Part shown: piece after piece, positions 7,282 through 14,298 of the stretch
Numbering within the stretch: the first letter of the stretch is position 1
How the letters are laid out: each line of letters begins with the position of its first letter
Assembly (NCBI GenBank): GCA_900768705.1
Contig: CAAGEB010000166.1
Span: 1-21,333 of the forward strand
Direction: 5' to 3'
DNA length: 21,333 nt
Source of the DNA: Oscillospiraceae bacterium
GTDB taxonomy: Bacteria; Bacillota; Clostridia; Oscillospirales; Ruminococcaceae
Translations under genes and position numbers: made by a program
The notes under the pieces: generated by a model
What the model was told of the DNA's origin: nothing
Database searches by the model: none
What the model saw: the letters and a program-made list of their open reading frames with translations, nothing else

Positions 7282-8064
7282 ATGAAAATTGTATTCGGAA
7301 TTATTCTGTTTGTGGTCTTGCTGGCTGCGCTGGTGTTGTATATTCTGCTTATGCTGAATGCCCATGATCTTGTATATTGCGGGGACATAATCAGCAAGGA
7401 CGGCAATAAATGTACCGTTACAAGGGTGTACACCGCCGATTTGAATGCCAATGAAACTCTCTCCGAAATAGTAAATACAATGAACGACGCAGAAAGCGGA
7501 AATATGTCCGCAGAGGATCTGACCACCATTCTCACCACATATCAGAGTGTAATCTATGCGCCGGTATTTACCTATGAGCTTACTCAGGAAGACAGCAGAA
7601 CATTTGTGCTTACCGGAAGTATGTATAACGGCATCGATCAGGACGGCAATCCTTCCAAATCCGATTTCTCATTTAAGGATCTGACGCTCACCGCTGGTTT
7701 GGGCAGCGGAAAGGTACTGGCGGCGCAGAATATCTACAGCGAAGATGTGGACGAAGAGGGAGAGCCTGCGTTTATACAGCGCAACGGTATTGTGGATCCC
7801 GTGCTTATAGACGATGGTTCGGGTGCCGCATTTGCTTTCAATGACTGCGATTCATTCCGGATTGTATTTACCGGAGCGGAAAATGTCCCTGCATCCATAA
7901 AACTGGCATATACATACAATGTGTCTGCGGAAAATCCGCTTAATTTTACTCATATCCAGGGAGGGGCAATGGGGCTTACGATAACTGTCGCTTATGACGA
8001 ATCGGGAAGACTTACCCCCACTGTGGAATCCGAGCGGGTTTATGCCGTGCTTGAGGATAATTAG
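7282..8064 (+). CDS. Membrane-anchored extracytoplasmic protein of unknown function
   Basis: I do not recognise this 260-residue protein. It begins with a single hydrophobic segment (about 3-26: IVFGIILFVVLLAALVLYIL) after one lysine, so it is a signal anchor or uncleaved signal peptide. The rest is soluble, acidic and rich in Thr, Ser, Asp and Asn, predicted to be mostly beta strand. There is no cysteine-based lipobox and no cell-wall sorting motif. The ATG follows the FkbM stop by 24 nt with only a weak ribosome binding site, which suggests coupling in the same operon. No terminator follows before the next gene. It may be a surface or solute-contacting protein specific to this lineage. Confidence 0.75.
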   Translation: MKIVFGIILFVVLLAALVLYILLMLNAHDLVYCGDIISKDGNKCTVTRVYTADLNANETLSEIVNTMNDAESGNMSAEDLTTILTTYQSVIYAPVFTYELTQEDSRTFVLTGSMYNGIDQDGNPSKSDFSFKDLTLTAGLGSGKVLAAQNIYSEDVDEEGEPAFIQRNGIVDPVLIDDGSGAAFAFNDCDSFRIVFTGAENVPASIKLAYTYNVSAENPLNFTHIQGGAMGLTITVAYDESGRLTPTVESERVYAVLEDN

Positions 8065-8087
8065 TTAACAAGAAATTGATATTTGTG

Positions 8088-8096
8088 TGCTATAAT
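8088..8096 (+). promoter_or_regulatory. Extended -10 promoter upstream of the patatin gene
   Basis: TGCTATAAT is a perfect extended -10 box. No good -35 lies at 17 nt; TTAACA at 8065-8070 would need a 20-nt spacer. It could start transcription near 8103, giving a leader of about 100 nt. That leader contains an AAGGAGG (8111-8117) with no start codon at normal distance. Confidence 0.45.
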
Positions 8097-8205
8097 ATAT
8101 GTAACGATATAAGGAGGTTTCCCGAAAGCTTTTTTCAATGCGGACTAATTTCCGAATATATTGCGTATTGTGTGCTTACATTAATTCGGGTATAGGTGAT
8201 TTATT

Positions 8206-9066
8206 ATGAAAACCGGTCTTATTTTAGAGGGCGGCGCAGTTCGCGGTATTTATACCGCAGGTGTGCTTGACCGTCTTATGGAAAATGGAATATACTTTCC
8301 TTATGTAGTGGGTGTTTCGGCAGGCGGAGGAAATGCAATGAGCTATGTTTCCCGCCAGACAGGGCGCACCTGCAGAATGATAAATGTCCCGAAGTCCGAT
8401 TCTTATTACGGTTTCAGACAATTTCTCGGCTCCAAGAAAATCATTAATCTGGATAAAATGGCTTACGAATATCCGTATAAGCAGTTTCCCTTTGATTTTG
8501 ATACATACTTCAACAGCGGTATTGAAACGGAATATGTCTGCACCTGCTGTGAAACCGGCAAGGCGGTTTACTTTTCCGAGGATAAGGACTGCGAACGGCT
8601 TCTCACTATTGCAAAAGCCACCTGCTCCGTACCTATGCTTTGCGAGCCGGTAGAAATTGACGGGCTTCATTATCTGGACGGAAGCATTGCGGATTCTATT
8701 CCCATTCAGCGGGCATTGGACTGCGGCTGTGACAAGCTGGTAATAATTCTTACAAAGCCCGGAACGGCAACTCCTCCCACGGATTACAGAAAGTTCCGGA
8801 AGATAATACATTCAATGTACAAGGCTTATCCCGCCTTTGAAGAAGCGTGTATGACCAGAGTTGACCGTTATACGGAAACCGTCAGACTTATGAATCAGCT
8901 TGTTGAGGAGGGGAGAGCGTATGTTTTCCGTCCTCAGCTCCCTGCTATCTCCAAATTTGAGCAGGATAATGAGAAGATAATGGCGTCCTACCGTGACGGT
9001 TATTCTCAGGCGAATGAGAGAATTCCGGAGCTGGTTGAGTGGACTAAGAGCGTTAAAGTAAGCTAG
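8206..9066 (+). CDS. Patatin-like phospholipase (RssA/YjjU type)
   Basis: This 286-residue serine lipid hydrolase has the patatin catalytic dyad. GGAVRG (9-14) is the oxyanion-hole loop, GVSAG (36-40) is the nucleophile elbow with S38, and YLDGSIADSIP holds the catalytic D158. Length and order fit bacterial cytosolic patatin-like proteins, which cleave phospholipid acyl esters; the physiological substrate is usually unknown. No signal peptide is seen. The ATG at 8206 has AGGTGAT upstream, a weak site. Its first bases overlap the TGA of a 23-codon upstream reading frame (8138-8209, ATGA overlap), which might couple translation. It is followed by the palindrome mosaic and a terminator at 9559. 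Confidence 0.9.
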   Translation: MKTGLILEGGAVRGIYTAGVLDRLMENGIYFPYVVGVSAGGGNAMSYVSRQTGRTCRMINVPKSDSYYGFRQFLGSKKIINLDKMAYEYPYKQFPFDFDTYFNSGIETEYVCTCCETGKAVYFSEDKDCERLLTIAKATCSVPMLCEPVEIDGLHYLDGSIADSIPIQRALDCGCDKLVIILTKPGTATPPTDYRKFRKIIHSMYKAYPAFEEACMTRVDRYTETVRLMNQLVEEGRAYVFRPQLPAISKFEQDNEKIMASYRDGYSQANERIPELVEWTKSVKVS

Positions 9067-9195
9067 GGGCGGCAAGCCGCCTGTTGCTATTTGTTGCGGC
9101 GCATCCGTGCGCCGCTTTTGGGGCAACTGCGCAAACATCCTGTTTGCGCCGCTGACAATTCCCAACGGTACATTGCAATGTGGGTTGCGTTTCGA

Positions 9196-9244
9196 CTGTA
9201 ATGTAATAAGTCTGCACAGACCGGAATTTGTTTTTCGCTTCCTT
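9196..9244 (+). repeat. 49-bp direct repeat, copy 1
   Basis: Identical to 9465-9513, running from CTGTAATG through GCACAGACCGG to CGCTTCCTT. Related but diverged copies of the module lie at 9276-9327, 15010-15054 and 15076-15142. Confidence 0.85.
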
Positions 9245-9464
9245 TTGTCTTACAAAAGGGCGGCAAGCCGCTTTTTCCCAACGATACATTGCAATGTGGG
9301 TTGCGTTTCGTCTGTAAGGTAAAAAGATTGTGCTTTTCCGCCCCTAACCCCCTTGCCCCCTTCCCCCTCGGGGGAAGGGGGCGGATGCGGGGGCTAACGC
9401 CCCCTGCGCCCTGTTTCGGGGGCGTTGCCCCCGAAACCTCTAACAATAGAGGGTTAGTCTGTGC

Positions 9465-9513
9465 CTGTAATGTAATAAGTCTGCACAGACCGGAATTTGT
9501 TTTTCGCTTCCTT
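9465..9513 (+). repeat. 49-bp direct repeat, copy 2
   Basis: Exact second copy of 9196-9244. Just upstream, GTCTGTGC (9457-9464) pairs with GCACAGAC (9483-9490), so this copy can fold into a stem-loop that copy 1 lacks. Confidence 0.85.
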
Positions 9514-9558
9514 ATTGGACGGCGTGACAACGCAGATGTGCCTTTATCGACAGACTGA

Positions 9559-9590
9559 AAACCCTCCCGCAGTCGGGAGGGTTTGTTTTT
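9559..9590 (+). terminator. Rho-independent terminator, possibly bidirectional
   Basis: AAACCCTCCCG (9559-9569) pairs perfectly with CGGGAGGGTTT (9574-9584) around a 4-nt loop, followed on the plus strand by GTTTTTTTATT. It ends plus-strand transcription from the patatin region. On the minus strand it begins about 10 nt after the jag stop and has a shorter T-tract, so it may serve both. Confidence 0.85.
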
Positions 9591-9593
9591 TTA

Positions 9594-10574
9594 TTAAATA
9601 TCAATTTTGCCGTAAAGCGTTGCATTCTTTTCGTCCTCTATGGTTTCCTTGGAAAACTCGCCCGCATTGGCATTTTCATCAGGCTCATAAACCTTGCGCT
9701 TGTATTCTCTCTCAAAGCTGGTGGAAAAGCCTCCGGAGCTGCGGTAATTTCGGGCGCTGCTTCCGCTGCGGCGACGGTTGTCATACTTAGGCTTATCGGC
9801 GTAAATAACAACCTTCCGATAGGGTTCGGTTCCTGTGGAACGGCTGGAAACACCGTCTATCTCCGCAACACAGCTGTGTATTATTCTTCTCTCGTATGGA
9901 TTCATCGGCTCAAGAGCAATCTTTCTGCCCTGCTTGATTACCTTTGCGGAGGTCTTTTTGGCAAGTGCAATCAAAGCCTCGTGACGCTTGCTGCGATAAC
10001 CGTTGCAGTCAAGAGAAATTCTGCAATAATCCTCGCCCACACGGTTGCTGGCAAGAATGGTAAGATACTGGAGACTGTCAAGAGTTTCTCCGCGCTTGCC
10101 GATAACCACTCCCAGCTTCTCGCCGGAAATATCCAGAACAACGCTTCCGTCTCTGATTACAGGCGTGATTACGAAATTTTCAAGCCCCAGAGCCTTTAAT
10201 ACTGCTGTAAGATACTCAACTGCGCTGCGAACCTTTTCGCTGCTGTTAACATCAAAATCAGCGGGTAAACTGCGCTCGGTTTCGTCCTCATCATGAACCT
10301 CCGAAGCCTCTGCTGTTTCCGGTACATTGACCTCTTCTGCTGATTCTTCGGTGACTTCGGGCGTCTGCGGAGCGGCAGCTTCGTAAACTGTTTCTTCCGG
10401 CACAGGTGCATTATAAATCGCATTTACCCGTGCTTCGCCCTTTAATCCGCCAAACAAAGTCTTTCTCGGCTGCTCCAGAATATCGAAATCAATATCCTCG
10501 GCAGGAACGCCAAACTCTTCGGCAGCAAGTGATTTTGCTTCTTCAATGGTTTTTGCCCTGAATTCTTTTTCCAT
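9594..10574 (-). CDS. jag: Jag/KhpB RNA-binding protein (SpoIIIJ-associated)
   Basis: This 326-residue protein has the Jag layout: an N-terminal Jag_N domain (1-50, with FGVPAEDIDFDI and KTLFGGLKGEARV), a long acidic Glu/Ala-rich linker (about 55-108), a KH domain (about 115-190) with LGVVIGKRGETLDSLQYL at 154-171, and an R3H domain (about 195-260) where R229-x3-H233 gives the R3H motif. Jag/KhpB proteins bind RNA and affect cell elongation, division or sporulation. A basic Ser/Arg-rich tail follows the R3H domain. The ATG at 10574 has AAAGGGGAT upstream; the in-frame ATG further upstream is rejected. It is the last gene of the rpmH operon, 38 nt after yidC. mnmE, which often follows jag in Firmicutes, is absent. 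Confidence 0.95.
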   Translation of the reverse strand: MEKEFRAKTIEEAKSLAAEEFGVPAEDIDFDILEQPRKTLFGGLKGEARVNAIYNAPVPEETVYEAAAPQTPEVTEESAEEVNVPETAEASEVHDEDETERSLPADFDVNSSEKVRSAVEYLTAVLKALGLENFVITPVIRDGSVVLDISGEKLGVVIGKRGETLDSLQYLTILASNRVGEDYCRISLDCNGYRSKRHEALIALAKKTSAKVIKQGRKIALEPMNPYERRIIHSCVAEIDGVSSRSTGTEPYRKVVIYADKPKYDNRRRSGSSARNYRSSGGFSTSFEREYKRKVYEPDENANAGEFSKETIEDEKNATLYGKIDI

Positions 10575-10612
10575 ATTCAGATCCCCTTTCATCGGCAAAC
10601 CGTTATTCTGAT

Positions 10613-12148
10613 TTAATCGTCGGAATCGTCCTCGTGATATTCTTCACCATATTTGAGTGCGTCCGCTTTACGAGCCTCGGCAAGCTTGCGGCGATTGATC
10701 TCTCTCTGAGAAACGCTTTCCTCGCCGTATTTCTCGGCTACTTCTTTTGCGGTAGTTTCAATAATTCTCTGGCGCTCGTTCAGCTCACGCTCAGCCTGTT
10801 CTTTAAGCTTCTTGGGATTATAAAGCTTATTAAGCAAAATTGTCTGAATGATACCGAATGCATAGCTTATTGTCCAGTAGAAGCCCGCTCCCGCCGGTAC
10901 CGTGAAAGCAATCCACACAGACATCAGCGGCATAATGAACATCATAATCTTCATAGGACCCATTCCGGGTGCAGAAGCCGCCTGAGGATTGTTTGCCATT
11001 GTCAGCTTGTTTGAGATAAAGGTCTGAGCAAGGCACATCAGGAAAGAGATAATCGGTATCAGGATTATCGGGAATTCCATGTGGTTGGAAGGAACCTGTC
11101 CAAGCGGAATACCCAGGAAGTTCAGATTTACATACAGCTCGGAAATCTCCTCTGCGCGGGCAGGACTTATTGCATTTCCGGCAAAAGCATTCTTATAAAC
11201 AAATTTATCGGTTTGAGTTCCGAAGCATTCCAGTGCATACAGCTCACGCTGCATACTGGAGGTGGCGGTAAAGGTGTATGAGTCCTCTCCGGTAGCCTTG
11301 TAGGAACCGTAATGAGCCTGAAGCGTATTAAGAGCATTCATAACAGCGTCGGAAAAAGCATGCTCCGCTTTATAGGCTGCCTTTTCCTCGTCGGTGGCAA
11401 GTTTGTCCATCTCCGCCTTTTCGGCGTCGGTAATCTTATAAAGGTCGGTAGATCCAAGTACGGTGATATTGTTGTCCGCATTGTATTCGTTGAGAACAAC
11501 GGTTTTAAGGGCGGTTCTGAACATTTTGACCGTATCGGTATCCAGAGATTTCAGCTGCTCCTCGGTAAATGCCTTTTCGTCATCCTTCAGGCAGTTGGAA
11601 TTGTAGTAATCGAGAATTTTCTTTGCGTCACGGACAATACTGTCATGCTTGGTTTTGTCAGCGTCTTTAAGAGCGGCAACCTCTTCGTCGGTTTTTGCGA
11701 TTTCCTCTACGAAAACGGAGGTAAGCTCCACATCGTAGGCTCCCTGAACCATTGAGCTGATTTCCTCGCTTGTCATGTGTACGATATGCGTCATAGGTTT
11801 ATATACAACATCAATGACGCCGAAAAGAATAAGGAAAGAAAGAAGCATCGAGCCGCAGCCGGACATAGGCTTGTAGCCCTGCTGCTGAAGCTTTGCAAGC
11901 TCCTCCTGCTGCTTCTGCTGGTTATTCTTGTATTTGGTCTGGATTTCCTGAACCTTAGGTGCAAACACCTGCGTTTTTGCGGTGTTCTTCTGCTGTCTGA
12001 TGTAAATAGGGAGAAGAGCCAGCTTTATGATAAATGTGAAAATCAGAATTGCAATTCCCACATTCTGTACAAGAAAATGATAAATGAAATACAAAAGGTA
12101 GCCCAGAGGCGTACCTATAACGCTATATATGAACTGAATGATGTCCAC
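10613..12148 (-). CDS. yidC: YidC/SpoIIIJ membrane protein insertase with large insertion
   Basis: This 511-residue insertase places membrane proteins in the bilayer alone or with Sec. The family core is clear: TM1 (about 25-48, with FTFIIKLALLPIYI), a cytoplasmic coiled-coil hairpin (about 54-95), TM2 (about 98-117), then TM3 (about 357-378), TM4 (about 398-416) and TM5 (about 421-440). The groove residue that is usually arginine is lysine at 42. Between TM2 and TM3 is an extracytoplasmic insertion of about 210 residues (about 122-338), charged and alanine-rich, where Bacillus SpoIIIJ has only a short loop. The tail (about 443-511) is basic then acidic. There is no lipoprotein signal peptide. 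The start is GTG at 12148 with AAAGGA unusually close; an in-frame stop just upstream excludes longer forms. It follows yidD by 41 nt. Confidence 0.95.
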   Translation of the reverse strand: MDIIQFIYSVIGTPLGYLLYFIYHFLVQNVGIAILIFTFIIKLALLPIYIRQQKNTAKTQVFAPKVQEIQTKYKNNQQKQQEELAKLQQQGYKPMSGCGSMLLSFLILFGVIDVVYKPMTHIVHMTSEEISSMVQGAYDVELTSVFVEEIAKTDEEVAALKDADKTKHDSIVRDAKKILDYYNSNCLKDDEKAFTEEQLKSLDTDTVKMFRTALKTVVLNEYNADNNITVLGSTDLYKITDAEKAEMDKLATDEEKAAYKAEHAFSDAVMNALNTLQAHYGSYKATGEDSYTFTATSSMQRELYALECFGTQTDKFVYKNAFAGNAISPARAEEISELYVNLNFLGIPLGQVPSNHMEFPIILIPIISFLMCLAQTFISNKLTMANNPQAASAPGMGPMKIMMFIMPLMSVWIAFTVPAGAGFYWTISYAFGIIQTILLNKLYNPKKLKEQAERELNERQRIIETTAKEVAEKYGEESVSQREINRRKLAEARKADALKYGEEYHEDDSDD

Positions 12149-12189
12149 ATCCTTTCAAGATATTGTTCTACACAATAACGCCCGAAAAA

Positions 12190-12495
12190 TTATTTCTTAC
12201 CTTGTATATACTGCTGATAATAAACCTCTTCCCAGCTGCGGTTCGGGTTGGATACGGTATATTTCTCCGGTCGGAAGCAGAATTTGTCCGGAACCGGATC
12301 ATAGCCGCAGTTTCCGAAAGGATTGCAGCGAAAAATTCTCCACAAAGTCAAATAACCGCCCTTAACCGCACCAAAGCGCCGGATAGCGATAATGCCATAC
12401 TCGGAACAGCTCGGATAAAAGCGGCAGCACGGCGGCAGAATCTTTGACAGAGTAAGCCGATACAGCTTGATAATACCCAATAAAATATACTTCAT
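12190..12495 (-). CDS. yidD: Membrane protein insertion efficiency factor YidD
   Basis: This 101-residue protein is YidD, a small membrane-associated factor that assists YidC-dependent insertion. The signature is complete: PPCCRFYPSCSEYG (21-34), AVKGGYLTLWRIFRCNPF (43-60) and GNCGYDPVP (61-69), with an amphipathic N-terminus. The cysteines at 23, 24, 30 and 57 are conserved in the family. The C-terminus extends about 30 residues past the core, ending QYIQGKK. Its ATG overlaps the rnpA TGA stop as ATGA (12495-12492), so translation is coupled. It lies in the classical position between rnpA and yidC. Confidence 0.97.
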   Translation of the reverse strand: MKYILLGIIKLYRLTLSKILPPCCRFYPSCSEYGIIAIRRFGAVKGGYLTLWRIFRCNPFGNCGYDPVPDKFCFRPEKYTVSNPNRSWEEVYYQQYIQGKK

Positions 12496-12845
12496 TGCAG
12501 CTTTGGCAGAACATTCTTTTTCAAGAGGTTCAGTATCTGCCCCGATTTAAGCGACGGCGCCGACGCTCTCGCCACAAAGACGAAATCATAACGCTTCGCT
12601 GTTTTTTCTCTGATAACCGGGTCAATAAGGCGGAATGCTTCTCTGATTATCCGCCTTGCCCGATTTCTTTGGACCGCATTTCCGACTTTTTTGCTTGTAA
12701 CAATGCCTAGACGGTTCTTTCCCGCCCTTCTTGGTTTTATATAGCAGACAAAGGGCTTTGTTACGACACTCTCTCCCTTTTTGAAAAGAAAGCCGAAATC
12801 ACGATTGCTTTTGATTACAACATACCTTTTTTTAAAGTCGGACAT
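12492..12845 (-). CDS. rnpA: Ribonuclease P protein component
   Basis: This 117-residue protein is the protein subunit of RNase P, which matures the 5' end of tRNAs with the catalytic RNA. The hallmark RNR helix is present: KKVGNAVQRNRARRIIREAF at 52-71. The N-terminus MSDFKKRYVVIKSNRDFGFLF fits the family, as does the length. The ATG lies 11 nt after the rpmH stop and has no clear Shine-Dalgarno sequence, which suggests translational coupling to rpmH. It overlaps yidD by 4 nt downstream. The rnpB RNA is not recognised in the window. Confidence 0.96.
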   Translation of the reverse strand: MSDFKKRYVVIKSNRDFGFLFKKGESVVTKPFVCYIKPRRAGKNRLGIVTSKKVGNAVQRNRARRIIREAFRLIDPVIREKTAKRYDFVFVARASAPSLKSGQILNLLKKNVLPKLQ

Positions 12846-12856
12846 AGGAATGTCAA

Positions 12857-12991
12857 TCAGTAGCTGAGTCTTTTTCTGCCCTTTGCGCGGCGGCGTGCGA
12901 GAACCTTGCGGCCGTTCTTGGTAGCCATTCTCTTCATAAAGCCGTGCTCGTGCTTTCTCTGAAGCTTCTTAGGCTGGTAAGTTCTTTTCAT
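12857..12991 (-). CDS. rpmH: Large ribosomal subunit protein bL34
   Basis: This 44-residue, very basic protein matches L34 throughout: it begins MKRTYQPKKLQRKHEHGF, continues with KRMATKNGRKVLARRRAKGR and ends KRLSY. It is a structural protein of the 50S subunit. The ATG at 12991 is preceded by TAAGGAGGA at good spacing. It is the first gene of the rpmH-rnpA-yidD-yidC-jag unit and lies behind a consensus promoter. Confidence 0.98.
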   Translation of the reverse strand: MKRTYQPKKLQRKHEHGFMKRMATKNGRKVLARRRAKGRKRLSY

Positions 12992-13071
12992 AGTCGAAAT
13001 CCTCCTTACTTTTAACAGTCATATCTGTCAAAGGACATAAATACCCCTTGCAAATTTATCGATACTAGAAC

Positions 13072-13100
13072 ATTATAGCTCATTTTTCTCCCATTGTCAA
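13072..13100 (-). promoter_or_regulatory. Consensus sigma-A promoter of the rpmH operon
   Basis: On the minus strand, TTGACA (13100-13095), a 17-nt spacer and TATAAT (13077-13072) match the consensus in every position. Transcription would start near 13065, giving a leader of about 75 nt. The strength fits a ribosomal protein operon. Confidence 0.88.
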
Positions 13101-13161
13101 GAGGGTTTTATAAATTTCTCCCAAAATTCACGAATATAATGCAGTATTTAGGATAGTTCAC

Positions 13162-13190
13162 TTGATTTTTAAATAAGGATATGTTATACT
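13162..13190 (+). promoter_or_regulatory. Extended -10 promoter of the coaX unit
   Basis: TTGATT (13162-13167), a 17-nt spacer and TATACT (13185-13190), preceded by TG one base earlier, form a good extended -10 promoter. It is divergent from the rpmH promoter. Transcription would start near 13197, about 250 nt before the coaX ATG. Confidence 0.65.
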
Positions 13191-13196
13191 ATGGTA

Positions 13197-13447
13197 AAGC
13201 GGCAGAGAGCCGGAAAATAATACAAAGGGAATTTCCGCAGAAAAAACAAATACTATCGGAAATAAATACGACACAATATCCTGCTTGTATAATAAAATTG
13301 CGCCTTTTACGACAGTGGCTGCCAGTTTCCGACCAAATCTCCGACAGGTAATTGTCAGCGAGAAAGCTGCTTGGAATAACAGCGGGTATTTTTTCGACAT
13401 TTTATACCTTCAGTTTCAGAATAAATAAATCCGGAAGGAAGAATTCT
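13197..13447 (+). other. Long 5' leader of coaX
   Basis: About 250 nt separate the coaX promoter from its start codon. Local stems such as GACAGGTAATTGTC (about 13342-13355) are seen. I do not recognise a known riboswitch, a T-box or a convincing upstream ORF. A second TATAAT (13288-13293) lacks a -35 match. Confidence 0.4.
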
Positions 13448-14221
13448 ATGGTACTTACAATAGATGTAGGAAACACAAATACAATCATCGGCAGTTTTGA
13501 CGAAAACGGCGAAGCCGTCTTTGAATCCAGAATTTCCACAGATACCCGAAGAATGGAGGATCAGTACGCCATTACACTGGCTGATATTCTCAGACTTTAT
13601 GGTGTATCTGCCGAATCCATTGACGGAGCGATTATCTCCTCCGTTGTGCCTCCCGTGACAGAACAGCTGAAAAAAGCGGTGGCAAAGGTTTGCGGATGCA
13701 GAGTGATGACTGTGGGTCCCGGTATTAAAACGGGTTTGAACATCAAAATCGCCGAACCTGCTTCACTGGGAGCGGATCTGGTATCTGTTGCGGTGGGAGC
13801 AAAATCCCACTACCCGCTGCCTGCTGTTATTATTGACCTTGGCACGGCAACCAAAATCATCGCACTGGATACTATGGGCGCATTTGTGGGCGGAATTATC
13901 GCACCGGGAGTAAAAATTTCCGCCGAGGCTCTTGCTGCAAAAACCGCTTCGCTTCCTCTTATCGGAATTACCAACGAACCCGTCAAGAATGTAATCGGTA
14001 CAAATACAATAGAATGTATGCGTTCCGGACTGCTTTGCGGAACTGCGTTTATGCTGGACGGTATGATTGAAGCCTTTGAGCAGGAAATCGGCGAAAAGTG
14101 TACTGTTGTGGCAACCGGCGGTTTTTCGTCCGTTATTCTTCCGCTGTGCAAAAAGGAGTACATTCTGGACGGCAATCTGATTTTGAAGGGATTGCTTGAA
14201 ATATACAATAAAAACAGGTGA
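13448..14221 (+). CDS. coaX: Type III pantothenate kinase
   Basis: This 257-residue enzyme phosphorylates pantothenate, the first step of coenzyme A synthesis. Type III motifs are in order: DVGNTNT (6-12), the phosphate-binding start; SSVVPPV (64-70); GADL (108-111), whose Asp is the expected catalytic base; DLGTATK (130-136); and FVGGIIAPG (146-154). Length is typical. The ATG at 13448 follows GGAAGGAAG at good spacing; an in-frame extension to 13352 would add 32 residues before the conserved start and is rejected. An ECF-transporter S component follows 77 nt downstream, which fits uptake followed by activation of pantothenate. It occupies the position beside rpmH where dnaA is often found in Firmicutes. 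Confidence 0.95.
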   Translation: MVLTIDVGNTNTIIGSFDENGEAVFESRISTDTRRMEDQYAITLADILRLYGVSAESIDGAIISSVVPPVTEQLKKAVAKVCGCRVMTVGPGIKTGLNIKIAEPASLGADLVSVAVGAKSHYPLPAVIIDLGTATKIIALDTMGAFVGGIIAPGVKISAEALAAKTASLPLIGITNEPVKNVIGTNTIECMRSGLLCGTAFMLDGMIEAFEQEIGEKCTVVATGGFSSVILPLCKKEYILDGNLILKGLLEIYNKNR

Positions 14222-14298
14222 CAGTAACCCAATTCCGGGTTCTGAATATATTCAGCGGTGCATCCGGAAAGTCCGGAGCGCCAGCAAAGGAGTTTTTT

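Larger units (their letters stand above)
9067..9558. repeat. Palindrome and direct-repeat mosaic (block 1)
   Basis: This intergenic block holds no convincing gene. It is built from perfect or near-perfect inverted repeats with 2-4 nt loops: GGCGGC-AA-GCCGCC (9068-9081), GCGGCGCA/TGCGCCGC (9096-9115), GCGCAAACA/TGTTTGCGC (9129-9149), CCTTTTGT/ACAAAAGG (9241-9259), GCCCCCTTCCCC/GGGGAAGGGGGC (9355-9382), a TTTCGGGGGC/GCCCCCGAAA stem (about 9413-9435) and CCTCTA/TAGAGG (9437-9452). Between them are copies of a module starting TTCCCAACGGTAC and ending GCACAGACCGGAA. A 49-bp stretch at 9196-9244 is repeated exactly at 9465-9513. Minus-strand ORFs across it are products of the repeat. Confidence 0.8.

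Noticed and set aside
9087..9530. Minus-strand ORF of 147 codons
   Set aside because: It runs across the palindrome mosaic. The peptide SGLCRLITLQAQTNP recurs in a second ORF at 14879-15292 only because the DNA module is repeated. No ribosome site or domain is seen.
9067..9558. CRISPR array
   Set aside because: Repeats are not evenly spaced, vary in content, and no cas gene is nearby.
13158..13400. Minus-strand ORF of 80 codons in the rpmH-coaX spacer
   Set aside because: It lies over the coaX promoter and leader, has no ribosome site and its hydrophobic runs come from AT-rich sequence.
12992..13447. Replication origin next to rpmH
   Set aside because: No DnaA boxes, no AT-rich unwinding cluster pattern and no dnaA or dnaN gene are visible.
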